In this document: positions 1-9,640 of the stretch, piece after piece
Layout of the letters: each line of letters begins with the position of its first letter
Position numbering within the stretch: the first letter of the stretch is position 1
DNA from: Laspinema palackyanum D2a
Lineage (GTDB): Bacteria; Cyanobacteriota; Cyanobacteriia; Cyanobacteriales; Laspinemataceae
Length of the DNA: 64,000 bases
Assembly: GCA_025370845.1 (NCBI GenBank)
Contig: JAMXFF010000007.1
Location: 88,777 to 152,776, forward strand
Direction: 5' to 3'
Notes under the pieces: generated by a model
Seen by the model: the letters and a program-made list of their open reading frames with translations, nothing else
Told to the model about the DNA's origin: nothing
Databases searched by the model: none
Made by a program: the position numbers and the translations under genes

Positions 1-822
1 TTCAACGGGAGAAACCACATCGGCAGGGACAGGTGAGTTTATCGGCGGATTCTGAGGGGGTGATGATGGCAGGGGTGGTTGAGAATGCGGCCAAAAATTA
101 TCTCGTGCGATCGCCTGGGGAGAGATATTTTTGATGAGGGCTAAATACTCTTGAGTAATTGTATCCTGAATGATAGCATCCCCTGCATTTTCCCCGGTTC
201 CTGCAAAAATATTTAACTCATCAAAGGTCAGTCCCCCCAGCAGTGCAATTAAGTCTTGACCCGGGGTAAAATCCATAATCCAGTCTGCATCATCCAGGGT
301 CGGTCCTCCGGTACTGAGAAATCCGGGAACATCAAAACGCCTGCCGATTTTAAAGCGATTTTGTCCTTCACCTCCCCAGAGGGTATCGCTGCCTAAATCG
401 CCAAATAGGACATCATTTCCACGATTGCCAGACAAGCGATCGCTATCTTTACCGCCATACAGGGTATCGTCTCCGTCACCGCCATAAAGGGTGTCATCCG
501 CTTGATTTCCAAAGATTAAATCCTCTCCCGGTCCCCCTACTAAAAAGTCCTGTCCTTCCCAGTCTTCGACACTCAGATGACCCGTTCCTCCAAACAGGGT
601 GTTATTTCCGGTCCCCCCATAAATGGTATCGTTGCCGATATCACCCATTAATAGGTCATCCTCGGGACTTCCCCATAGTAAATCGTTGCTTGAGTCACCG
701 GCGATCGCATCCTCGGTTTCCACTGTGACTGGGGTATTGTTCCCTACGAGCGATCGCCGGATATCTGCTTCAGACAGTCCCGCTAGAATTTCATCAATTG
801 ATGAGTCGATACTCCATACCAT
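1..822 (-). CDS. RTX (haemolysin-type Ca2+-binding repeat) protein, 5' part
   Basis: The minus frame is open from an ATG at 822 to the window edge (274 codons), so the C-terminal end lies outside. A strong AAGGAG ribosome site sits 9 bases before the ATG. Between about residues 45 and 150 there are serial glycine/aspartate nonapeptides of the GGxGxDxLx type (for example YGGDGDDTL), which form a parallel beta-roll that binds calcium in the RTX family. The following 60 residues look like the domain that caps such repeats (LDDADWIMDFTPGQDLI). No signal peptide is visible; such proteins usually leave by type I secretion, which is family knowledge. The function of the missing C-terminus is unknown. 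Confidence 0.8.
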   Translation of the reverse strand, partial: MVWSIDSSIDEILAGLSEADIRRSLVGNNTPVTVETEDAIAGDSSNDLLWGSPEDDLLMGDIGNDTIYGGTGNNTLFGGTGHLSVEDWEGQDFLVGGPGEDLIFGNQADDTLYGGDGDDTLYGGKDSDRLSGNRGNDVLFGDLGSDTLWGGEGQNRFKIGRRFDVPGFLSTGGPTLDDADWIMDFTPGQDLIALLGGLTFDELNIFAGTGENAGDAIIQDTITQEYLALIKNISPQAIARDNFWPHSQPPLPSSPPQNPPINSPVPADVVSPVE

Positions 823-1551
823 ACGGATTTGCTCCTTGATGTTTAAGAAGGTTCGGTGAAAAAAGAACTTTAAATTTATGGCAAAAACCCCTGAATCGGG
901 GTAAAGTATTTTTTTGAATAAGGTCTAAATAGGTCAACCGGATAGACTGTCTTTAGTGAGATGGAAATTAAATCTCCTTGGGGGTCACTCAGAAATCTAT
1001 TGCTTTATATCTACCCTTTGCTGGGTGGAAAGTCTATCTATCTATCGAATGATTGTAAGAAATAACCTCAAACCCCTTCTCTTAAAATCTGTAGGAAGTA
1101 GACTGGCGCACCCGAAAAGAAAGAGTGCTATCACTCACACGAATCGGCCTTTAAGTCAGTATCAAACTTTTTAAAAAGTTATATAAACTTTAGGTAAAGA
1201 TGTAGATTAATTCTTTAAATTTTTCGTAAATGAAGTAAAATTAGTCCCTGTAGTGGGGAACAATATTTTTTTTTTCTACAGAGTTTAAAAGAAAGGCGAC
1301 AGTCCCAAACAAGGGAACACAGAGAGGAGGTCCGAGGAAGAAACCGGGAAATTCGCGGTTCAGGGCCGATCGCCCGCCTTACTTATCCTCACAAAGCGGA
1401 GTAAGGCATCTATCCAAAGGAGTAAATTTTTAATAAAGTGAGACGATATCCGAGGGGTCATAAACCAGAAAGCGTCACCCTCGGATATCGCTCTCCGGTT
1501 TTTGCGTCCATAATAGGGAGTCAAGATTGAGAAAAATTATAACATCCAGCA
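823..1551. other. Divergent intergenic region with hairpins
   Basis: About 730 bases without a convincing gene lie between the divergent RTX and rhomboid genes. The part to about 1270 is AT-rich and should hold both promoters. From about 1300 it becomes GC-richer and foldable: arms 1376-1383 and 1400-1407 pair over 8 bp, and arms 1444-1456 and 1478-1490 pair over 13 bp with a 21-base loop. The short ORF at 956-1174 has no coding character. Confidence 0.5.
1444..1490 (+). other. Perfect 13-bp hairpin before the rhomboid-like gene
   Basis: CGATATCCGAGGG at 1444-1456 is exactly complementary to 1478-1490. No T-run follows at once, so it is a poor intrinsic terminator. It could be the end of a small RNA or part of the leader of the gene starting at 1552. 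The strand is a guess from the downstream gene. Confidence 0.4.
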
Positions 1552-2280
1552 ATGATACCTATTGATGATAATCTCCCCAATCGCTATCCCCCCTTCGCAA
1601 CATACGCCCTGATTGGGTTCAATGTGGCCCTGTTTGTGATGGAACTCAAATTAGAGGCAACGGGCCAACTCGGGGCCTTTTTGCAAAGCTGGGGCGTTGT
1701 CAGCGATCGCATGACTTCGGTTGTCACCGATGCGATCCGCAATCCCAGTCCTGCCGCCTGGGTTGCCTTAATGGTCATGTCTGCCGGTCCCTTACTGTTT
1801 TCGATGTTTCTCCACAGCAGTTTTAGTCAAATTGTGGGGAATATGCTGTTTTTATGGGTGTTTGGCAAGCGAATTGAAGAGATTCTCGGACATGGCCGGT
1901 TTTTCCTGTTTTACCTAGTTTGTGGCATCCTCACCGCGATCGCTCAGGTGGCGATCGCCCCCAATTTAGCAGTCCCCATCGTCGGGGCCAATGGCGCAGT
2001 TTCTGCCATTCTGGGCGCTTATTTCCTGAACTTTCCTAAAGCTAAAATCGAAACCCTCTTACCCTTACTCATCCTGTTTATTCCCATCGAAGTGCCCGCT
2101 TTATTTTATCTAATGTGGTGGTTTATTCAACAGGCATTTTATGGAATTGGTCAACTCACCGTCCTGAAAATGGTCAACCCCACTAGCTTAGGTTATTGGG
2201 CAAATGGAGTCGGATTATTCATCGGGGCCGGATTAGTTTCTCTGTTGGTTAAATATAAACCCAAGACCGCTATTTATTAA
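1552..2280 (+). CDS. Rhomboid-family membrane protein, catalytic residues lost
   Basis: This is a 242-residue polytopic protein. It has the rhomboid layout: an N-terminal membrane segment after PPFATYAL, the FLHSSFSQIVGNMLFLWVFG segment (about 86-105) with its conserved H and GN, then the RFFLFYLVCG helix. Active rhomboids have GxSG in TM4 and a His in TM6. Here TM4 reads GANGAVSAILGAY, with Asn at about 147 in place of the nucleophilic Ser, and the TM6 motif reads WANGVG, with Asn at about 218 instead of His. It is therefore probably an inactive rhomboid pseudoprotease that may bind or chaperone membrane proteins. The fold is well supported; the role is inferred. Confidence 0.85.
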   Translation: MIPIDDNLPNRYPPFATYALIGFNVALFVMELKLEATGQLGAFLQSWGVVSDRMTSVVTDAIRNPSPAAWVALMVMSAGPLLFSMFLHSSFSQIVGNMLFLWVFGKRIEEILGHGRFFLFYLVCGILTAIAQVAIAPNLAVPIVGANGAVSAILGAYFLNFPKAKIETLLPLLILFIPIEVPALFYLMWWFIQQAFYGIGQLTVLKMVNPTSLGYWANGVGLFIGAGLVSLLVKYKPKTAIY

Positions 2281-2401
2281 AAAAAACCGCACATAAGCCG
2301 GGTTGGGCTATACAGAAGAACCCCGCCTGCGCGGTCTAAGATAGAGCAAGGAATTGTAGGGTGGGCAATGTCCCCCCTACTTTTTTAAGAGATAAAACCC
2401 T

Positions 2402-2695
2402 TTAAAAATTTGAAAGTTTATGGCTTTTTAAAGCTTGCTGATTAACAGGTTTCATCTGAAGATTTAACCGGAAATCCGGGCAACCTTCCGCATTTGGACC
2501 CTGGGGATGTACGGCACAGAGTAAGTGGGGATCTCCGGAGTAAAAGTGACAGCGATCGCACTCGCCGAGGTTCCCTGATAAATCCCCTTGTTGGAACTGC
2601 CAAAACTTACCCCGATAGGTTCCGGAAATTTTCCCCGGTGGTGTTTTCACGGGAGGAGTTAAATCATAGCTGACACCACGATAATAAAGTTTCAT
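2402..2695 (-). CDS. DUF4278 domain protein
   Basis: This is a 97-residue protein starting MKLYYRGVSYDLTPP, the N-terminal signature of the cyanobacterial DUF4278 family (LxYRGxxY, then KYRGxxW-like spacing, here TYRGKFWQF). The ATG at 2695 is preferred over an in-frame GTG at 2704 because AGGTGAG lies 5 bases before it. The second half has four cysteines (CDRCHF, LLCAVHP, GCPDF) and could bind a metal. The function of the family is unknown. The gene stands alone on the minus strand. Confidence 0.75.
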   Translation of the reverse strand: MKLYYRGVSYDLTPPVKTPPGKISGTYRGKFWQFQQGDLSGNLGECDRCHFYSGDPHLLCAVHPQGPNAEGCPDFRLNLQMKPVNQQALKSHKLSNF

Positions 2696-2918
2696 TAATC
2701 TCACCTGTTAGCGATCGAGCATTTCATGAGTTCCTAGGCCAATGATTCTTCACCCCAACTCTACCCAATGGTAGATGTCAAAAAAGTGGAATTAAGGTAG
2801 AGTGCCTAAATCTGCAACTCATTTCTTCACCTACTTGATCCTGACATCAGGAAAGCGGCGATCGCACCAATCCTCAGTATGAATTCCAGTCAACTTTTGG
2901 GAAAATTTGCCACCGACT

Positions 2919-2942
2919 CCCCGGATTTCTGAGCATCCGGGG
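2919..2942 (-). terminator. Hairpin downstream of the thioredoxin gene
   Basis: CCCCGGAT at 2919-2926 pairs with ATCCGGGG at 2935-2942 around an 8-base loop, about 60 bases past the stop of the minus-strand gene ending at 3001. There is no clear T-run, so termination is only suggested by position. The rest of 2696-3000 shows nothing else recognisable. Confidence 0.35.
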
Positions 2943-3000
2943 TGCGATCGGTCCGTCTGTGCATTCTCAACCCTGCACACCCCGAATCAACGACTCTCCC

Positions 3001-3822
3001 TCAAAATAGAACCGTCATTAAATTCCGTCGATAAACCGTTGTCAGAGGATGGTCATTTCCTAGTAAGTCAAAAATAGACAGCATTGCTTTTCTTCCCCCA
3101 TCCTGTTTATAACTGCGATCGCTTTCCACAATCGTGAGGAAAATTTGCAATGCCTCCTCATAGTTCCCCGCCACCGTCAAACAAGATGCCTTAGAAAACA
3201 TCTGGTCCAATTCACCCTCTCCTGAAGGATGATTGCATTCCCTCTTAAACTGAAGTAACGCCTTCACTGCTTGCGCTTCTGCGAAAAATTGAGGTTCATC
3301 GGCTTGAATGACCGCTAAAAGTTCCTCAACTTTTCCCAACTCATCCTCACTGATATAGAACTTGGCTGCTTCTAACCGCAACCGTCTATTCTCTGGATAG
3401 TTGGTTAACAAGGATGCAAACATCGCCCCCGCTTTTTTACGATCTTCCCCTAAAAGTACCTGACGAATCGCCTCCAACCCTTCCTCTAAACCCGACTTAA
3501 TATCACAATTTGCCAAAAATTCTCGCAATTGGGGTTCCGGTAATACCCCCACAAACCCATCCAACACTTCCCCATTCCGGATAATTTTCACATCGGGAAC
3601 CCCTTCCACCCGAAATGCTTGTGCTAAATATTGATTTTCATCAATATTCACCTTCGCTACCACACAATCATATTCTTGGGCGACCTTTTCCAACATCGGC
3701 TTTAACATCTGACAAGGACCACACCAAACCGCATAAAAGTCCACGATCGCCGGAATTTCGTAAGACTTTTCTAAGACTTCTTGCTCAAAGTTGTGGTCAT
3801 AGACCTCAATCGAATATCCCAT
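3001..3822 (-). CDS. CnoX/YbbN-like thioredoxin with C-terminal TPR-like domain
   Basis: The 273-residue protein begins MGYSIEVYDHNF and carries a thioredoxin fold with an intact WCGPC active site (Cys34, Cys37). The cis-proline loop GVPDVKII and the FVG segment follow. Residues from about 120 to the end form a helical, TPR-like domain typical of the YbbN/CnoX co-chaperone family. E. coli CnoX lacks the CxxC pair, so this protein may be redox-active as well as holding unfolded proteins; that is inference. The frame extends upstream to 3909, but those 29 residues look non-coding and the ATG at 3822 fits the domain start. Confidence 0.85.
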   Translation of the reverse strand: MGYSIEVYDHNFEQEVLEKSYEIPAIVDFYAVWCGPCQMLKPMLEKVAQEYDCVVAKVNIDENQYLAQAFRVEGVPDVKIIRNGEVLDGFVGVLPEPQLREFLANCDIKSGLEEGLEAIRQVLLGEDRKKAGAMFASLLTNYPENRRLRLEAAKFYISEDELGKVEELLAVIQADEPQFFAEAQAVKALLQFKRECNHPSGEGELDQMFSKASCLTVAGNYEEALQIFLTIVESDRSYKQDGGRKAMLSIFDLLGNDHPLTTVYRRNLMTVLF

Positions 3823-3933
3823 CGTTTCTTCTGAGTTACTAAACTGCCAATCCTCCCATTGTAATAAAACCGGGGAACGCAGCAAAGCTACTCGCAAGCG
3901 TAGGCACAAGCCCTAACATTGAGCCAAACAAAA

Positions 3934-4005
3934 AGCGGGCGATGGGACTCGAACCCACGACGTTCAGCTTGGGAAGCTGACATTCTACCACTGAATTACG
4001 CCCGC
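3934..4005 (-). tRNA. tRNA-Gly (anticodon CCC)
   Basis: On the minus strand the sequence folds as a cloverleaf: a 7-bp acceptor GCGGGCG/CGCCCGC, the T-loop GTTCGAGTC, and an anticodon stem TCAGC/GCTGA around the loop TTCCCAA, giving anticodon CCC. The discriminator base is U, as usual for tRNA-Gly. CCA is not encoded. Confidence 0.95.
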
Positions 4006-4994
4006 ATCTAGTCCTCAGTTACAACCCGTTGCCCCTGGGCACTGAAGTTATAACTTTAGACTAGAGAACCATTATATAGCCATTGCCCCCAGGTTTGTCA
4101 AGGGGTCAGTTAAATTTTCCCTCCCAAACACAGCCCAGTCCAGCCAGAGGCCCCCCAAAGTTCGGAGTAACCACTTCAGCCGTTATCTTTTCTGAGTTCG
4201 TAGTAACGACTTCAGTCGTTATCTTGTCTGAGTTCAACGTCCCGACTTCAGTCGTTATCTTGTCTGAGTTCAACGTCCCGACTTCAGTCGTTATCTTGTC
4301 TTAAGTTCAACGTCCCGAATTCAGTCGTTCTCCCTCTAAAATCAAGGGTAATCGGGATATTTTTTCTAATCCCGTTCAGGATGAAGATCTACCGCTTCAG
4401 ATGCCTCCCCTCTTGGCCCCTAAATATAGAAAATCACCCAATTTATCCCGGTTAAATTCCCATTCAGGAAGGGCAAAAAATCCCCCATCCCTATCCTTAT
4501 CCTGGGGGATTCATCCACTCCCTAATTAATCAACTCTAAAAGCGTAAAATTAGGAAATTTCTCCTTTGGGAATGCTCCGCATCAGCGGTATGCGCGCACT
4601 TGATCCCGGTCGATCGCCGCCATGAAGGAAGGGACATGACCGCCCACTTTGGGGAATTCCCCAGGAACGGCATCCCTTTCCCGGGATCCCCCATCCCCTC
4701 AATTGTGGCATCTCCACCCCCCTTTATGATCCCCCGAATCCGTCCTTTTTTGATTAAAAAGGGAGATGAAGGTGGGTGAGGATTGGCCATCCCCATCCCT
4801 AAATGAGGTAGAAACTTTTATTCAAAAAAATGCGAATCCCTCCCTAAAATTAAATAGCCTAATCCGTTTTTTGAGCGAATCCTTCCTTTGGTAGAGGTAA
4901 AAATTCCTAAAAAAATGTACACCAAAGATGAGCAGATAAACGATGATTAGCAAGTGAGCGAATCTGAACACCCAAACAACCAGGACCTCGGTAG
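4006..4994. other. Intergenic region rich in repeats
   Basis: Nearly 1 kb separates tRNA-Gly from the kinase gene at 4995. A tandem array with the AACGACTTCAGTCGTT core lies at about 4166-4335. From 4670 to 4790 there are C/G-rich palindrome fragments. The ORFs that cross these parts translate repeats and are not genes. Confidence 0.6.
4166..4335 (+). repeat. Tandem array of about 36-bp units with palindromic core
   Basis: Five units follow each other with ACTTCAG cores near 4173, 4209, 4245, 4281 and 4318, a period of 36-37 bases. Each holds a variant of ACTTCAGTCGTTATC followed by TTGTCTGAGTTC. The complete core AACGACTTCAGTCGTT is a 7-bp inverted repeat around TC. The same core recurs at 55.5-55.8, 62.4-62.6 and 63.2-63.8 kb. 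Confidence 0.85.
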
Positions 4995-7900
4995 ATGATG
5001 GAACAGCAGCCAGCCAAGCGGAAGACAAGGAGAGAACAATTGGGATGGACAGATATCGCTGATCTGGACCGACTAAACAAGGTTCGTGACTGGTCCAGCA
5101 CCGCCCTGGGAGCAATGGAAACTTGGCATCCCAGTTGGCGGACAGCGGTGAGTTTGGGTCTATCGTCCCAATTTCCGACCCTGCTCTGGTGGGGTCCCGA
5201 GCGACGGCTCATCTACAACAAAGCGGCCCTGGGGTGGGTGGGGGACGCCAATCATCCCGATTTCCTGGGTCAACCGGGACGAGAGGTCTTTCCTCGGTCA
5301 ACCTGGGACCTGCTCTGTCCGATATTAGAACAAGTGTTCAACAGTGGAGAAGGCACAGGAACAGAGAGTTGCCGTTTGGTGTTCGATCGCCCGGGGTCGG
5401 AGGTGGTGGGGTGGTTCAATCTGTCTCACAGTCCGGTCTATACGGAAGACAATCAAGTTTGTGGGGTCTTGACGACAGCGATCGCCCTGCCTACCCCCAG
5501 CAATGAACCCACTCAGAACGAGGAAAACCGCCCCGAATCATTAGAGGGACGGCAGAAGGAAGCTGCACCCTCTGCCCGGATCTTGCTGGTGGATGATAAC
5601 TCGGTTCGCCGAGACTATGTAGAGTCCCAATTGGTCCGTCAAGGATATCAAGTCAAAACCGCAGGCGATCGCACAACGGCCCTGGATGCCGCCCGGGAGT
5701 TCTTTCCATCGGCGATTCTCACGGATGCGATCGCCCCGGAAACCTTAGATTGGCTACAGGAACTAGGGACCGGAGTCAATGGAAAACAGATCCCCGTGAT
5801 CCAGTTTCCCCTAGGAGTGATGGAAAGGGAACCGATGGAGTCTACCGCCCAAATCGAGCGGGGGCCCGAGTTTCTTAACGGTTCAGGGTGTATCCATGAA
5901 TTGCTGACTCAGGTCAACACTCACTTAAGCGACCCTAACCCTGGCCCAAATCCAGAACTCCGGGACCGGACTCAACGGGACTTGACCCCAGGACGGAAGG
6001 AAGACCCCCTAACCTTCCTGGACAGCATCACCGATGGGTTTGCCTGTTTTGACCGAGAGGGACACTATACTTATATTAATCCAGCCGGGGCGAAACTGGT
6101 GAATCACCGGGCAGAAAACCTGGTGGGACAGTATGTGTGGGAGGTCTTTCCCGAAAGCCTCGGGAATTCCTTTTATCGAGGGTTTCATCGAGCCTTAGCA
6201 GAGGGCAGAACCATCGAACTGGAAGAGGATTATCCCCCGTTCCAAAAGCGGTTTGAAGTGCGGTTTTATCCTCACGCCGAAGGGCTTTGTGCGTATTTCC
6301 GAGACAAGGGTCAGGGCGCAGAATCAGCCAGAATGGAACTGCACCAAGAACGGGATTTTTTGGCGGCGGTGGTGAATGCGATTCCTAATTTAGTGGTGAT
6401 TCTCGATCGCCAAGGTCGGATTGTGGGTTTTAACCAAGCTTGCGAAACCACCACGGGTTATACTTTTGCTGAAGTGCAAGGGCTGTATGTTTGGGAGCGA
6501 TTGGTGGTTCCCGAGGAAATCGAGTCCATCAAAGGGGTGATCGAGAACCTGCGATCAACGGCGGCGCCCCAGGAGTATATCAATGACTGGGTAACCAAAG
6601 AGGGGGACCGACGAGCGATCGCCTGGTCCAATGCGGTCCTGCGCGATGCCCAAGGAGAGATGGAGTATATCATCGGCACCGGCCTTGATATCAGCGATCG
6701 CTACGCGGCTGAAGCGGCCTTGCGCCAATCCACGGAACGGTTTCGGATTGCCGCAGAAAACACCAGCGATCTGATCTATGAATGGGAGATTGCCAGGGGA
6801 CGAGTGGAATGGTTTGGGAACATTGACGAACAACTCGGATATGAGGAGGGAGCATTTGCTCGCACTCGCCAAGCTTGGCTCGAACGCCTCCATCCGAGCG
6901 ATCGCGAGCGAGTCGAAAATGCCATCGACCGGCATTTACAGACCCGAGAACCCTTTGATGAAGAGTATCAAATTCAAAGGGCCGATGGGATTTATCTCTA
7001 TTGGAGCGATCGGGGAACGGCCCTGTGGGATGACCAGGGACAACCCTATAAATGGATCGGAGCCACAACCGATATCACCTTGCGTCAGTGGGCGCAGAGC
7101 GAAATTCTCAAGCTGAATCGCACCCTGAAGCGCCGGGTTAAAGAGTTACAAACCCTCGTCAAGTTTATCCCCATTGGCATTGCCATTTCCGAAGATCCCC
7201 ACTGTGAACAGATCCAGTTTAACTCAGTTTTGGCTCACAATTTGGGAATTTCCTCCCCGATTCTTCCCTATTATCACCCCCAACCTGAAGCAACCGCACA
7301 TGGATTTAAGCTCTACCACAACGGCCAGGAACTGGCTCCTGAAGAGTTTCCCATGCGCTATGCGGCCACACATCAGGTCGAAGTGCTAGAGTTTGAAGTA
7401 GATGCTATCCATGAAGATGGGAGAGTGATCGAGTTCCTGACTTATGCCGCCCCGATCCTGGATGAAGAGGGGCAAACGCGAGGCGCAGTGGGAGCTTTTG
7501 TGGATATTACCCACCGGAAACAGATCGAAGAAGCCCTCCGCAACAGCGAAGAACTATATCGATCGCTGGCGGAAGCTCTCCCCCAAATGATATTTTTGTT
7601 TACGCTGCAAGGCAAACTGGAATATTGCAATCCCAGTGGGGTGAGTTATATTGGGCTGAGTTTAGAACAAATTCTGCAACGATCAGCCCTAGAATGGATT
7701 CATCCGAGCGATCGCTCAGAAGCTCTCGCCCATTGGCGCAAGGCGAGCAACTCGGCAACCGCCTACGAAATAGAAGTGCGCTTGCGGAGGTTGGATGGAG
7801 TTTACCGTTGGCACACTCTGCGCTTGAATCCGATTACCGGAGTGGGCGATCGCCTCCTCAAGTGGTTAGGAACAGCCACGGATATTGATGATCGCAAGCG

Positions 7901-9602
7901 ATCGCAGCAGCAAGAGCGGTTTTTAGCCACGGCGAGCAGCGTTCTAGCCAATTCCCTGGACTACCAAACGACCTTGGATAGTGTGGCTCATCTCACCGTC
8001 CCTACTCTGGCGGACTGGTGTGCGATCGATGTGGTGGAAAAAGATGGCACGATTGATCGGCTGGCGGTAGCTCACATCGACCCAGCTAAAGAACAACTCG
8101 CCCAAGAACTATTTCGCCGCTACCCCCCGAAAAAAGACATGACAACGGGGCAACTTAACGTCCTTCGCACGGGAGAATCGGAACTGTATCCGCATATTCC
8201 CGACTCTCTGTTAATTGAGGCGGCATTGGATGCAGAACATTTGCGAATTTTGCGCGAGTTGCGCCTCCATAGCGGAATGTGTGTACCGCTCAAAGCCCGA
8301 GGAAAAACCCTGGGGACAATCACGTTTGTGTCAGAGGCAGGCAGTCGTTCTTATGATCGCACAGACCTGATCATGGCAGAAAAACTGGCTCATCGGGCGG
8401 CGATCGCCTTAGATAATGCCCGTCTCTATCGGGAAGCTCAAGAGGCCAACCGGCTCAAAGATGAGTTTCTGGCGACTCTCTCACACGAGTTGCGAACTCC
8501 CCTCAACTCCATTTTGGGATGGGCGCAAATTTTACGCCATCGCAGACTGTCTGAGGAAAAAATGGGATTAGCCCTGGAAACCCTGGAACGCAACGCCCGA
8601 TTACAGTTTCAATTGATCGAGGACCTGCTGGATGTATCGCGGATTATTACGGGGAAATTACGTCTGAATGTAGCCTCGGTTTCCCTAAACCAAGCCATCA
8701 AAGAGGCGATCGAGTCGGTTCGTCCCGCTGCGGAGGCTAAACATATTCAACTGAAAATTCAACTGGATCGTCATGCCGGTCCCGTTTCGGGCGATCGCGA
8801 TCGCTTGCAGCAAATTGTCTGGAACTTACTCTCCAATGCCATTAAATTTACCCCCCCGGAGGGCTGCGTCACGGCTATTTTGGAGCAGTTCCAGAACTCT
8901 ATACAAATCCGGATTGTGGATACAGGGCAAGGGATTAAACCGGAATTTCTGCCCTATGTTTTTGATCGCTTCCGGCAGGCGGATAGTTCTAGCACTCGCG
9001 CCTATAATGGACTCGGGCTCGGACTGGCGATCGTGCGACACCTCACCGAACTCCACGGGGGTACAGTGTCGGCGGATAGTCCTGGATTGGGTCAAGGGGC
9101 GATGTTTACTGTGGAACTGCCTCTGATGCCTCGCTGTGAGATTTCGGAACGGACCGAATCTCAAGTTCTGAGTGTAGAGTCTCCCCCGGAGTTAAACCCG
9201 ACCCATTCTCTGGAGGGTGTGAGAGTGCTGGTCGTGGATGATGAAGCCGATGCTCGGAGTTTACTCACTCTCGTCCTGGAAGAGTGCGGTGCACAGGTCC
9301 AGGCAGCAGCCTCGGTCCGCCAAGCCCTGATTGCCATTCCCCAATTTTACCCCCAAGTGCTAATTTCGGATATTGCTATGCCGGAAGAAGATGGATATAC
9401 TCTGATTCATCAGATCAGAAGGATGGAATTATCGGAAGGGGGATATTTACCCGCAGCCGCAGTCACAGCGTATGCACGTTCAGAAGACCGCACCCGTGCT
9501 CTCAAAGCGGGATATGATATCCACCTCCCGAAACCTGTGGATACAGCGGAGTTAATCGCCGTAGTCGAACGCCTTGCGGCGCGATCGCGTTATACTCTTT
9601 AA
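4995..9602 (+). CDS. Multi-PAS/GAF hybrid sensor histidine kinase
   Basis: This is a 1535-residue cytoplasmic signalling protein with no membrane segment. In order: an N-terminal PAS-like domain (about 45-165), a receiver-like domain (ILLVDDN at about 195, acidic site in ILTDAIAP), five PAS domains between about 340 and 970 (two of the PAS_3 type with HPSDR), a GAF domain (about 975-1140), HisKA with LSHELRTPL (His at about 1163), HATPase with NLLSNAIKF, DTGQGI and GLGLGLAIV, and a C-terminal receiver (VLVVDDEADA, probable phospho-Asp in LISDIAMP at about 1457). The ligands are unknown. The start ATGATG has only a weak ribosome site. It ends 38 bases from a convergent gene. Confidence 0.9.
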   Translation: MMEQQPAKRKTRREQLGWTDIADLDRLNKVRDWSSTALGAMETWHPSWRTAVSLGLSSQFPTLLWWGPERRLIYNKAALGWVGDANHPDFLGQPGREVFPRSTWDLLCPILEQVFNSGEGTGTESCRLVFDRPGSEVVGWFNLSHSPVYTEDNQVCGVLTTAIALPTPSNEPTQNEENRPESLEGRQKEAAPSARILLVDDNSVRRDYVESQLVRQGYQVKTAGDRTTALDAAREFFPSAILTDAIAPETLDWLQELGTGVNGKQIPVIQFPLGVMEREPMESTAQIERGPEFLNGSGCIHELLTQVNTHLSDPNPGPNPELRDRTQRDLTPGRKEDPLTFLDSITDGFACFDREGHYTYINPAGAKLVNHRAENLVGQYVWEVFPESLGNSFYRGFHRALAEGRTIELEEDYPPFQKRFEVRFYPHAEGLCAYFRDKGQGAESARMELHQERDFLAAVVNAIPNLVVILDRQGRIVGFNQACETTTGYTFAEVQGLYVWERLVVPEEIESIKGVIENLRSTAAPQEYINDWVTKEGDRRAIAWSNAVLRDAQGEMEYIIGTGLDISDRYAAEAALRQSTERFRIAAENTSDLIYEWEIARGRVEWFGNIDEQLGYEEGAFARTRQAWLERLHPSDRERVENAIDRHLQTREPFDEEYQIQRADGIYLYWSDRGTALWDDQGQPYKWIGATTDITLRQWAQSEILKLNRTLKRRVKELQTLVKFIPIGIAISEDPHCEQIQFNSVLAHNLGISSPILPYYHPQPEATAHGFKLYHNGQELAPEEFPMRYAATHQVEVLEFEVDAIHEDGRVIEFLTYAAPILDEEGQTRGAVGAFVDITHRKQIEEALRNSEELYRSLAEALPQMIFLFTLQGKLEYCNPSGVSYIGLSLEQILQRSALEWIHPSDRSEALAHWRKASNSATAYEIEVRLRRLDGVYRWHTLRLNPITGVGDRLLKWLGTATDIDDRKRSQQQERFLATASSVLANSLDYQTTLDSVAHLTVPTLADWCAIDVVEKDGTIDRLAVAHIDPAKEQLAQELFRRYPPKKDMTTGQLNVLRTGESELYPHIPDSLLIEAALDAEHLRILRELRLHSGMCVPLKARGKTLGTITFVSEAGSRSYDRTDLIMAEKLAHRAAIALDNARLYREAQEANRLKDEFLATLSHELRTPLNSILGWAQILRHRRLSEEKMGLALETLERNARLQFQLIEDLLDVSRIITGKLRLNVASVSLNQAIKEAIESVRPAAEAKHIQLKIQLDRHAGPVSGDRDRLQQIVWNLLSNAIKFTPPEGCVTAILEQFQNSIQIRIVDTGQGIKPEFLPYVFDRFRQADSSSTRAYNGLGLGLAIVRHLTELHGGTVSADSPGLGQGAMFTVELPLMPRCEISERTESQVLSVESPPELNPTHSLEGVRVLVVDDEADARSLLTLVLEECGAQVQAAASVRQALIAIPQFYPQVLISDIAMPEEDGYTLIHQIRRMELSEGGYLPAAAVTAYARSEDRTRALKAGYDIHLPKPVDTAELIAVVERLAARSRYTL

Positions 9603-9640
9603 TCCCGGTTACTCCGGGAAGAGGCGATCGCTGCCAACAG

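Noticed and set aside
4083-4304. Protein-coding ORF of 73 residues
   Set aside because: It translates the 36-base tandem repeat (repeated VVILSEF).
4536-4796. Minus-strand ORF of 86 residues
   Set aside because: It covers G/C-rich repeat fragments and has no protein-like pattern.
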